From: an uncultured Prevotella sp.
GTDB lineage: Bacteria > Bacteroidota > Bacteroidia > Bacteroidales > Bacteroidaceae
Assembly (NCBI GenBank): GCA_900769275.1
Contig: CAAGGA010000123.1
Coordinates: 1-11,752 of the forward strand
DNA length: 11,752 nucleotides
Direction of reading: 5' to 3'
The notes under the pieces are model-generated. The model was not told where the DNA came from. It worked only from the letters and a program-made list of their open reading frames with translations, and ran no database searches. The number at the start of each line of letters is the position of its first letter. Positions within the stretch are counted from its first letter, which is position 1. Shown in pieces: positions 5,782 to 11,752 of this stretch. A program made the position numbers and the translations under genes.

Positions 5782-7506
5782 CTAAAACCTTTTCACCCTC
5801 CTGCCGTTGCTGAGGAGATAGATGTTGACAGAACCCCGGCGAGGCTTGGCGAGCCGCCTGCCGTCGGGGGAGAAGACGGCAGTCACCGTCTCTGCTTCTG
5901 ACTCCGGAGCCGTGATGCCGGAGGGATTGTCCTCTCCGCCCGTGATTTCTATTGTCGTGTAGGTCTGCCCGACGGGAAGCTCCACGGGCTGCCAGTATTT
6001 GTCCTGATAGCGGTCGGTGCGGCAGCAGACGGGCAGGGCACGGTAACGACCGTTGTATTTCAGCTCACGCGTATCGACGGTGACGTACTTGTATGCAGCG
6101 AAACTGCTGCCTTGGGAGAGACTGAGACTGCCCTGACTGACGATGATGCGCTCGCCCGTCGCCATATCCTCGTACATCACGCCGTACTTGAACTTGTCGT
6201 ACATCACGCTGAGGTTGTGGTACATCACGAGGATGTACGTCTTCCTCTCCTCACCCTTGCTCCTGTCTATCCTGTAGGAATAGACGGACGGACGCGAGGG
6301 AGACTGCGTAGCGTTGCAGAGGTAAGGCCCTACGGAGGCAACGTGCAGTGCGGCAGTGCCGCCCGCATCAGGTCTCAGTCCCACGGTGGCAAGCTGCTTC
6401 TCGGTGAAGACACGTCCCGTGTAGCCCTCATTGCTCAGGGCATTGCTGCCCGAGAGGGCAAAGAAGCCGTCCGACGCTCCCTCCCAACCCCAGTTTATCG
6501 CAAAGCAACGGCTGTCGGCATCGTAGCCATGGACCACGAAAGCGTGGCCCTCTGCTCCCGACTGCCCGCTGCAGAGCACGGGGCGACCCTCCGACAGCTC
6601 CGTGTATATCATCCTCTCCCACTCCGTGTCCGTGTAGGCGGCGCGGTTCTCCACGCTGACACCCCTGTCATAGCCGAAGTACCGCGCTGCGGCATAGGCA
6701 GGTTTCGTGGTTCCCGAGGTGGAGACACTCGTGCCGTAGGTCATTGTCATCGCCACGCCGACGTCGTACATCAGCCGTGCCACGGCGTTGCCCTCCTCCT
6801 CGGTGTATTCCCCTGCACGGTATTCGTCACGCATCCTTGGGAAATCATAGGTAGCACTGCCGAAGTTGGCAGAGAACGTCTCAGTGCCTATGCCGGCAAT
6901 GTCGAGAGTATAACTGACCGTGCCGCTTCCCTTTGCATACTCATGATAGCGCATTATCTGCGCCAAGGCCGTGGCATTGCAGCCCGTGAACAGCCTGCTG
7001 TCGGGCAGCATGGCGTTGTATGGTGCTCCCTGTCCCCATTTCGTGGTCAGCATGGGCGGTATGCTCTCCGGCATATCTTCCTCCTCCGTTGCTGCCGTGA
7101 TGCCCGTTGTTGCCTTAGCCTGGGCAGCGATGTCGGCGGAATAGCACAGCAGCAGGTCTCTCATCCCTTCGGGAATGCTGTCCCTCACGAAGCGTCCCTC
7201 CCTGCTGTACGCCAGCACCTCGCGTGCCGCTGCATTGCCACCGACGATGACGAAGCCGCCCCCCGCCACGTTGAAGACGTAGAATCCCGTCACGCCCTCC
7301 CGCTCATCGCTATATGCCAGCGTCAGTCCCTCAGCGTCAGCGTCATCCCTCTCCTGCCCCTTGGCATTGCAGGACCGCCCGATGAACCTCTCCACAGCCT
7401 CCGCAGCACGTTGGCGCACCGCAGTCATTGCCACGTTCTGCGCCCTCATCCCGGCACCGTGCAGCATCATCAGCACCGCTATCATCATTGCTTTCACTCT
7501 ATTCAT
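5782..7506 (-). CDS. Secreted C10 family cysteine peptidase (streptopain/interpain-type) with T9SS-like C-terminal domain
   Basis: 574 residues, an exported papain-fold protease precursor. Residues 1-22 are a signal peptide (likely cut after MRA, 20-22). Residues about 25-150 form the propeptide, with FYVFNVAGGGFVIVGG at 75-90, the usual C10 pro-domain block. The mature domain has Cys176 in TGCNATALAQIM (174-185), His321 in GHAFVVHGYD (320-329) and NWGWEG (338-343), which fit the SpeB-type Cys/His pair and the Asn/Trp region. Residues 385-525 look like a beta-rich domain. Residues 529-574 (GITAP to VKRF) resemble a type IX secretion sorting domain and closely match the end of the protein at 9607-11337. 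Predicted location is outer surface or secreted; the substrate is unknown. The ATG at 7504-7506 opens straight into the signal peptide. The gene is GC-rich relative to its flanks, is convergent with uxuA, and has no clear promoter nearby. Confidence 0.92.
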   Translation of the reverse strand: MNRVKAMMIAVLMMLHGAGMRAQNVAMTAVRQRAAEAVERFIGRSCNAKGQERDDADAEGLTLAYSDEREGVTGFYVFNVAGGGFVIVGGNAAAREVLAYSREGRFVRDSIPEGMRDLLLCYSADIAAQAKATTGITAATEEEDMPESIPPMLTTKWGQGAPYNAMLPDSRLFTGCNATALAQIMRYHEYAKGSGTVSYTLDIAGIGTETFSANFGSATYDFPRMRDEYRAGEYTEEEGNAVARLMYDVGVAMTMTYGTSVSTSGTTKPAYAAARYFGYDRGVSVENRAAYTDTEWERMIYTELSEGRPVLCSGQSGAEGHAFVVHGYDADSRCFAINWGWEGASDGFFALSGSNALSNEGYTGRVFTEKQLATVGLRPDAGGTAALHVASVGPYLCNATQSPSRPSVYSYRIDRSKGEERKTYILVMYHNLSVMYDKFKYGVMYEDMATGERIIVSQGSLSLSQGSSFAAYKYVTVDTRELKYNGRYRALPVCCRTDRYQDKYWQPVELPVGQTYTTIEITGGEDNPSGITAPESEAETVTAVFSPDGRRLAKPRRGSVNIYLLSNGRRVKRF

Positions 7507-7607
7507 TTTTCTTATACTTACAAGATTCTCACTCCTTTTTTTTCATTTGTCTCTCGAAGAAAACCATAAAAACAACCTTTGTGACGTAAAGGTCTCTTCG
7601 AGCCCTT

Positions 7608-7683
7608 GATGTCAGGCCTTAGTCTGTCATTGCCAAGTCTCCCTATCGGTCGGTTTGTCAATGTCAGACTAAGACCTGACATC
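7608..7683. repeat. 25-bp inverted repeat (23 of 25 matching)
   Basis: Bases 7608-7632 and 7659-7683 are reverse complements except at two positions, enclosing a 26-base loop. No T-run follows on either strand, so a plain intrinsic terminator is unlikely. It lies about 100 bases upstream of the protease start codon, so on the minus strand it would be in the leader if transcription starts further upstream. Confidence 0.65.
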
Positions 7684-7779
7684 TGCCTGCGGCGTCATAC
7701 GACACAAAGGAAAAAACCATCGCTTCGCTCAAAAACCTTTGGTAACAGGTTATGAGTTATGGGTTTTTCCTGTTTTTTT

Positions 7780-7907
7780 CTTTTGATGTCTTTGTATCTG
7801 CAAGTGCTTGCGGACTGGAAGGCGAAGTGTAACGGAGACTTACAAGGGCGAAAGCACTTCCAGATACGGAAGATGCGAAGCAGATTCCATAGCAAAGACA
7901 GCAAAAG
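7780..7907. repeat. Two-tier inverted repeat (15-bp outer and 16-bp inner arms)
   Basis: Outer arms CTTTTGATGTCTTTG (7780-7794) and 7893-7907 match at 14 of 15 positions; inner arms 7794-7809 and 7852-7867 match at 15 of 16. The left arms are contiguous, while the right side carries a 25-base bulge (7868-7892) that can itself form an imperfect stem (GGAA...TTCC). The 42-base central loop is unremarkable. Such a shape fits a structured RNA or an element end; no family was recognised. Confidence 0.6.
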
Positions 7908-7970
7908 GGTTTTTATGGTTTTCTTCCCTCTGAGAGAGAGAAAAGGTAACCCAACGACCCACAACCAGAC

Positions 7971-7978
7971 CAAATATA
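7971..7978 (-). promoter_or_regulatory. Possible -7 element for the C10 protease gene
   Basis: TATATTTG on the minus strand fits TAnnTTTG, just past the ompA terminator. No TTTG is found 19-21 bases upstream; that stretch is the pyrimidine tail of the terminator. If used, the protease mRNA would have a leader of about 460 bases containing all the inverted repeats at 7556-7926. No better match was found closer to the start codon. Confidence 0.25.
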
Positions 7979-7989
7979 TAATAAGGAGA

Positions 7990-8038
7990 AAGAAAAGAAA
8001 GAAAAAGGGCGAGAAACACGCTTGATGTGCTTCCCGCC
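7990..8038 (-). terminator. Intrinsic terminator of the ompA-family gene
   Basis: Read on the minus strand, arms 8038-8027 and 8019-8008 pair over 12 bp (two G-U wobbles) around a 7-base loop, followed by a pyrimidine tract (CTTTTTCTTTCTTTTC). It lies about 110 bases after the ompA-family stop. The other strand also has a T-rich tail (CTTTCCTTTTTC), so it could work both ways. Confidence 0.75.
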
Positions 8039-8147
8039 TTTCCTTTTTCTTCCCGTCCGTACCACGTCAGCGACCACAGGCCAGGGAGGCGAGGGCAAGA
8101 GAGTGGCGGACGAAAGCTTATGAGAGTATATGATATTCTGTGAGAGA

Positions 8148-9260
8148 TTACTCAGCGATACAGATAGTAACGCGGTTGTTGTCGTTCTCGGCGAACGGCT
8201 GAACGGTGTCACCCTTAGAGTTGATGGTGATGCGTTCGCTTGCTACGCCGTACTTCTCCTCGAGGATGGCAGCAATCTTGTTGGCACGCTTCTCGGCAAT
8301 CATGGCGTTGTACTTTGCAGTACCAGTGCCCTTGTCGGCATAGCCGCAGATGTCAACCTTTGCCTTAGGATACTTGTTGAGGTACTCGCAGAGACCGTCG
8401 AGCTTAGCGAGCTCAGACTCTACAGGCACGAACTTGTTGATCTTGAAGAAGATGTCGCAACGGTAAGGCTCTATCTTCTCTACTACGGGAGCAGGAGCGG
8501 GCTTCTCTACCACTACAGGAGCGGGAGCGGGAGCGGGTTCCGGTACTGGGGCAGGGATGACAGTCTTGGTGTAAGGGTCGCCGAGGGCAATCTTCACGCC
8601 AGCGAGGGCATTGAAGTACCAGTCAGCGTTGTCAGCGTGCTTGCCGTTGTAGTGGTCGGAGAGGATGTTAGCCATGCACTCGAGGTTGAGGCTTACGCGC
8701 TTAGACACCTGGAAGTCGAGGTCGAGACCGAAGCGTCCTACGGGGCGGAGCTTTGTGCCGTCGTAGTAGTGGCTGAGCACGGTCTTGTTGTAGTTGTAGT
8801 CAGCCTCAGCGTCGTCACCGAGACCTGTGGCGATGTTCACGCCGGCACCTGCTATGAGGTTCATGGTGAACACGCGGTCAGGATTCCATCCTGCGAAAGC
8901 GTTGATGATGTTGAACTTTACATCTACTGCAGGAGCGAAGTAGTTGTACTTGAAGTTCTTGTATGGGAGACCGAAAGCGTCAGCGGAGTTCTCCTTCCAT
9001 CCTGCCTTGCTCTGCCAAGCGTTGACGCCGAGACGCAGAGCCCAGACGGGGTTGAACTGATAGCCGAGGGCTATCTGGGCGTTTGGAGAGACGAGGTCGA
9101 AGAACTTAGCCTCACCGAGAGTGTACTGTGCACCAGCCTGCAGCTGCAGGAACCAATGGCTGTTGTAGTTATACTCCACCCTGTCCTGAGCCTCCTGGGC
9201 GTTTGCAGTAAAGGCGAAGACTGCCGCCATTGCTGCGATAACCATTTTCTTGAAATTCAT
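8148..9260 (-). CDS. OmpA-family outer membrane protein
   Basis: 370 residues from the ATG at 9258-9260. An outer membrane beta-barrel joined to a periplasmic peptidoglycan-binding domain, tying the outer membrane to the wall. Residues 1-21 are a signal peptide (cut after FTANA). Residues about 25-228 have the alternating aromatic/hydrophobic pattern of a barrel (for example WFLQLQAGAQYTLG, 35-48). Residues 233-261 are a Pro/Ala/Val-rich linker. Residues 265-370 are the OmpA C-terminal domain: GYADKGTGTAKYNAMIAEKR (306-325) with D308 and R325 at the positions that bind diaminopimelate in OmpA, and FAENDNNRV ending it. The frame is open upstream to an ATG at 9345-9347, but those 29 residues are Asn/Lys-rich, precede the signal peptide and mostly fall in the predicted leader, so the internal ATG is preferred. 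It has its own promoter and terminator. Confidence 0.93.
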   Translation of the reverse strand: MNFKKMVIAAMAAVFAFTANAQEAQDRVEYNYNSHWFLQLQAGAQYTLGEAKFFDLVSPNAQIALGYQFNPVWALRLGVNAWQSKAGWKENSADAFGLPYKNFKYNYFAPAVDVKFNIINAFAGWNPDRVFTMNLIAGAGVNIATGLGDDAEADYNYNKTVLSHYYDGTKLRPVGRFGLDLDFQVSKRVSLNLECMANILSDHYNGKHADNADWYFNALAGVKIALGDPYTKTVIPAPVPEPAPAPAPVVVEKPAPAPVVEKIEPYRCDIFFKINKFVPVESELAKLDGLCEYLNKYPKAKVDICGYADKGTGTAKYNAMIAEKRANKIAAILEEKYGVASERITINSKGDTVQPFAENDNNRVTICIAE

Positions 9261-9382
9261 AATTGTGAGTTTTTTGTTATTGTTATTGTTTCTTTTTCTA
9301 TACTTTCCGCATATCACAAGGAGCAAGCAAGATGCTGAAGTTTCCACGTTCCACCATGTTCAAGCGGTGCATAATCCGTGTG

Positions 9383-9414
9383 CAAAGTTAAGAAATAATC
9401 CTCAAACACGCAAA
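9383..9414 (-). promoter_or_regulatory. Promoter of the ompA-family gene
   Basis: On the minus strand TTTG (9414-9411) is followed after 20 bases by TAACTTTG (9390-9383), a full consensus match. The predicted start is near 9376, giving a leader of about 115 bases that ends in an A-rich stretch with CAATAA repeated before the ATG. Confidence 0.75.
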
Positions 9415-9503
9415 ATAAAACATGAGATATTTGCAATTTTTCCCCTCATTTCTTGCTTTTTAAGTCATTTTCAGCCCTTTCTCCCACTTTTTTTTTACAA
9501 AAG

Positions 9504-9535
9504 TTTTCGCTTTTCGGTTTTTTTTCTTACTTTTG
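9504..9535 (+). promoter_or_regulatory. Promoter of the 576-residue secreted protein gene
   Basis: TACTTTTG at 9528-9535 is a full -7 match. The -33 position carries TTTTCG (9504-9509) rather than TTTG, about 19-20 bases upstream, so the match is partial. The predicted start is near 9541, giving a leader of about 65 bases. Divergent from the ompA-family promoter. Confidence 0.6.
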
Positions 9536-9606
9536 CACGCAGAAACGTTACTTTTTTATATATAGCTATTAATCACAAAAAATATAAACTGCTAAATTAA
9601 TTTATT

Positions 9607-11337
9607 ATGAAAAAACTATTTACTTTTTTTGCCCTGGCTCTCTTCAGCGCAATAAGTGCCATGGCAGAAACTACAAGTGGAACTGTCAAGATGACTTATA
9701 TTAACGGTAGCGATAGCGATACTGGCACATCCTATGGTGAAGTTACTACGGCTGTTTGTGGTTATAACAAAATATCAGGCGGAAAAGTAGAACTTGGCTA
9801 TAAAGGTTGGGGAGTAAACAACATAGTTTATCTTCAGGTTGATGCGTCAAATATTCCAGAGAAAGCAACAATAAAAAAGGTGACTCTTACAGCCAAGGTG
9901 TCTGGCTCTACTGATAGCAAACGTACTACTACTTGGGGGGTAGGTTATAATAGTTCTGTATGGTCTTCTACATTGACATGGAATACAGCTGATAGAAGCA
10001 TTACAACTATTGGTGGAACGCAATCCACCTCAACCAAATCAGCTACTAAATACGAAGAAAAAACCTTCGAGATTACCGATGCGTTCGCTGACGATGCCGA
10101 CAAAATAGCTACAATTCTCGTTTATGAGACAGCTGCTGCTGGCGGTAATATTAAAGATGTTTCTGCTACCGTAGAGTATTCTTTGATTCCTCAGGCTAAT
10201 TTCACTGTAAAATATGTATGTAATGGTGAAGAAATCAAGAAAGCTACAACTCTCAGTGGTTCTGTAGGTAGTCAGCCTGTCCTTACTAATAAGGAAACAG
10301 ATAATTTCATTAATGCTGACAATACAAAAAAATACATATACGTTTCTGACGATTCTAACACTAAGACCATATCAGATGACGGTAATGCTGTCGTAACTGT
10401 AACTTTCCGTGAGGCTGCCACATACAACTACTCTATTGTTTCAGACAAGGGAGATGTTGTAACGGCAAATTCTTATTTCGAAGGTGAGACAATATATGCA
10501 GGCTATCCTCGCTATTACCTGAGCAAGTCTGATTCTACATTGGTAGAGGCAGGAGTAAACAACAAGGAATATCGCAAGAGCATTACTCTTGATGCCAACA
10601 ACAAGCAGGTCAGTGTAGATTACAAAAAGAGCACTAAGAATAGCATTGCTTTCTATACCGAGGGTGAGGACATTGCAGGTGCTACTGTAACAACTTCTGG
10701 AAATATAGCCGTACGTGCATCCAATGCTCTTGCCGTCAAGGCAATGGAAAACCTTTATGTTACAAGTCTTCCTGCAGGAAAATACGTTATTCATGTAGGT
10801 TGTTTCACTTCAGCAAAAAGCCCAGCAGGAAAGATTGTGAAACTTTCTCTCGGTGACCGCATCCTCAGCTTCGAATGTTCTGCTGTAAACCTCTCTGAGG
10901 TTGCATCTGTAGAGGTTGCTATCAGCAAGACATCACAGCTTGTATTCCTTGCTGACGGCTCAAGCGACAACAGTGCCCTCGACTATCTCTATGTAGAGAA
11001 GACAGGTCACATGGATGAGAGCAAGTATGGCGACTGGATGGAATCTGAGGGTGGTGCTTCTGACTACGACCCGAACAACGGTCTTGCTCCATCCGAGGAG
11101 TTCCCTAACGGCAGCGTCGAGTCTCCTACCCGTCCTGACAACGGTCTCATAACCTTCCCAGAGGAAGACACAGAGAACTCCGACGCAGTAGGTACCGTGA
11201 CCGGCATCGACAGTGCATCCGCTGCTGCAAAGGTTGTCGCTATCTACACTGTCAACGGCAAGCGTGTCAATGCGCTGCAAAAGGGTATCAATATCGTTAC
11301 TCTTTCTGACGGCAAGCGTGTCAAGATTATCAAGTAA
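9607..11337 (+). CDS. Secreted multidomain beta-rich protein with T9SS-like C-terminal domain, function unknown
   Basis: 576 residues. Residues 1-20 are a signal peptide (MKKLFTFFALALFSAISAMA). Residues 21-193 resemble the DNRLRE/disaggregatase-related beta domain of cell-surface proteins (ATIKKVTLTAKVSG 87-100, then W119...LTW125). Residues about 199-270 and 272-343 look like two diverged copies of a roughly 70-residue MucBP-like beta unit (FTVKYVCNGEE; YNYSIVSDKGD). Residues 344-467 look like a jelly-roll, carbohydrate-binding-type domain (LPAGKYVIHVG 388-398; ALDYLYVEKTG 457-467). Residues 468-528 are an acidic, Pro/Gly-rich linker. Residues 530-576 (VTGIDS to VKIIK) match the C-terminus of the C10 protease and resemble a T9SS type A sorting domain. 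No catalytic motif was seen. The 5' half uses AT-ending codons much more than the 3' 500 bases. Probably surface-bound and involved in adhesion or glycan binding; that role is inference. Confidence 0.85.
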   Translation: MKKLFTFFALALFSAISAMAETTSGTVKMTYINGSDSDTGTSYGEVTTAVCGYNKISGGKVELGYKGWGVNNIVYLQVDASNIPEKATIKKVTLTAKVSGSTDSKRTTTWGVGYNSSVWSSTLTWNTADRSITTIGGTQSTSTKSATKYEEKTFEITDAFADDADKIATILVYETAAAGGNIKDVSATVEYSLIPQANFTVKYVCNGEEIKKATTLSGSVGSQPVLTNKETDNFINADNTKKYIYVSDDSNTKTISDDGNAVVTVTFREAATYNYSIVSDKGDVVTANSYFEGETIYAGYPRYYLSKSDSTLVEAGVNNKEYRKSITLDANNKQVSVDYKKSTKNSIAFYTEGEDIAGATVTTSGNIAVRASNALAVKAMENLYVTSLPAGKYVIHVGCFTSAKSPAGKIVKLSLGDRILSFECSAVNLSEVASVEVAISKTSQLVFLADGSSDNSALDYLYVEKTGHMDESKYGDWMESEGGASDYDPNNGLAPSEEFPNGSVESPTRPDNGLITFPEEDTENSDAVGTVTGIDSASAAAKVVAIYTVNGKRVNALQKGINIVTLSDGKRVKIIK

Positions 11338-11381
11338 TCATCCCCTGATTATCCTCGCATAATCATATTCCCATAATACGG

Positions 11382-11447
11382 AAATTCCTTAATTCTTCTT
11401 TTCTTTCTTTCAAGAATTGAAGAATTAAGGAATTTTCTTTTTATCAG
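11382..11447 (+). terminator. Intrinsic terminator of the secreted protein gene
   Basis: A perfect 17-bp stem (11382-11398 with 11419-11435), 20-base loop, followed by TTTTCTTTTTATC. It starts 45 bases after the stop codon. AT-rich but long. Confidence 0.8.
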
Positions 11448-11513
11448 GATTTTTGTCAAGAACGTTTTTTTTATCAAAAATTTAAATCTTGAAAAATAAA
11501 ATCCTGATAAAAA
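11438..11513. repeat. Second large inverted repeat after the terminator
   Basis: TTTTTATCAGGATTTT (11438-11453) pairs perfectly with 11498-11513, and CAAGA (11457-11461) with TCTTG (11487-11491), leaving a 25-base loop. The word TTATCAGGATTTTTGT (11441-11456) recurs on the opposite strand at 11512-11527 with one change (TTATCAC instead of TTATCAG), giving alternative folds. It overlaps the T-tail of the preceding terminator, so it may back it up or shield the next gene from read-through. Confidence 0.6.
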
Positions 11514-11571
11514 CAAAAATCGTGATAAGAGCTTACAGAAGCGGGAATGAGAGAAAAGTTGACGGAAAGGC

Positions 11572-11602
11572 TTGAATATGTCGGAAAAAAGTGGTAACTT
11601 TG
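11572..11602 (+). promoter_or_regulatory. Promoter for a gene beyond the right edge
   Basis: TTG at 11572-11574, 20 bases, TAACTTTG at 11595-11602. The predicted start is near 11608. The rest of the window (about 145 bases) is AT-rich, has no plausible long frame and would be leader. The gene driven is not visible. Confidence 0.65.
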
Positions 11603-11752
11603 CGCCTGAAACCGTGCAAGTCGTAATATGACGAAAGTTGAATTACTGCCATACTACTTGATTATCATTAACTAGTGTTTACTGAATAATTTATAACTCT
11701 CTGATATTTAAGTTAATATAACATTATTTCTTTGTGTATTTAACAAAAAATC

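Larger units (their letters stand above)
7556..7926. repeat. Nested inverted-repeat region bounded by 18-bp perfect inverted ends
   Basis: GAAGAAAACCATAAAAAC at 7556-7573 is repeated as its perfect reverse complement at 7909-7926. A third, degenerate, direct copy (GGAAAAAACCAT, then AAAAACCTTTGG) lies at 7709-7742. Between the ends are two further large inverted repeats (listed separately) and a small one (7553-7560 with 7595-7602, enclosing CCTTT 7576-7580 / AAAGG 7588-7592). No credible gene is present. The layout resembles a MITE-like element or a long structured leader of the protease gene. No target-site duplication is obvious, and no transposase is nearby. Confidence 0.6.

Noticed and set aside
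6112..7569. A 485-codon open frame on the + strand opposite the C10 protease gene
   Set aside because: It is a mirror of the GC-rich codon use of the real gene. The translation is rich in His, Arg and Cys, has no domain I recognise, and the minus strand has clear C10 motifs and a signal peptide.
7695..7973. A 92-codon minus-strand frame in the protease upstream region
   Set aside because: It runs through the inverted-repeat cluster, has low-complexity hydrophobic and basic composition, and has no recognisable domain; it appears to be chance.
8130..9338. A 402-codon open frame on the + strand opposite the ompA-family gene
   Set aside because: The translation is almost only Val, Leu, Glu, Ser and Tyr, as expected from the complement of an OmpA reading frame. 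The minus strand has a signal peptide, Pro-rich linker and OmpA motif.
9261..9347. N-terminal extension of the ompA-family protein from the ATG at 9345-9347
   Set aside because: The 29 extra residues precede a complete signal peptide that starts at 9260, and the sequence near the join is the A-rich leader typical of starts in this phylum.

Overview
The window looks like chromosomal DNA of a Bacteroidales bacterium, most likely Prevotella or a close relative. Promoters upstream of several genes fit the Bacteroidetes pattern (TTTG or TTG, 19-20 bases, TAnnTTTG). Starts have A-rich leaders without a clear Shine-Dalgarno. The gene content also fits: a C10 (streptopain/interpain-type) protease, an OmpA-family porin with a Pro-rich linker, and two exported proteins that end in the same type IX secretion-like C-terminal domain. 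The organism call is inference; no rRNA or other taxonomic marker is present.

Layout. 1-419: 3' end of an AAA ATPase with a C-terminal PD-(D/E)XK-like nuclease domain (+). 420-866: mostly non-coding, with a strong orphan + strand promoter, a short hairpin and a doubtful small minus-strand frame interrupted at a G7 tract. 867-2414: comM/yifB (-). 2415-2682: divergent control region with one comM promoter and two tandem promoters facing right. 2683-5730: uxuB-like fructuronate reductase and uxuA mannonate dehydratase (+), separated by a 186-base spacer full of inverted repeats. 5782-7506: C10 cysteine protease (-), convergent with uxuA. 7507-8147: 641 bases without a credible gene, holding a cluster of nested inverted repeats bounded by 18-bp perfect inverted ends, then an intrinsic terminator. 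8148-9260: OmpA-family protein (-). 9261-9606: divergent promoter region. 9607-11337: large multidomain surface or secreted protein of unknown function (+). 11338-11752: strong terminator, a second large inverted repeat, and a promoter for a gene beyond the right edge.

How the genes work together. UxuB and UxuA are consecutive steps of hexuronate (glucuronate) breakdown: D-fructuronate to D-mannonate to 2-keto-3-deoxy-D-gluconate. No isomerase (uxaC), KDG kinase, aldolase or transporter is in the window. The protease and the 576-residue protein are unlinked in transcription but probably share an export route (Sec, then T9SS). ComM is a housekeeping helicase for natural transformation. I see no tRNA, rRNA, CRISPR array, transposase or integrase.

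The least explained parts are non-coding: (1) a 34-nt repeat with a perfect palindrome, present once on each side of uxuA; (2) the roughly 370-bp nested inverted-repeat cluster upstream of the protease gene; (3) the orphan promoter and G7-interrupted frame at 579-864. The multidomain protein at 9607-11337 is the least characterised gene. I do not see a clear multi-gene novel system.
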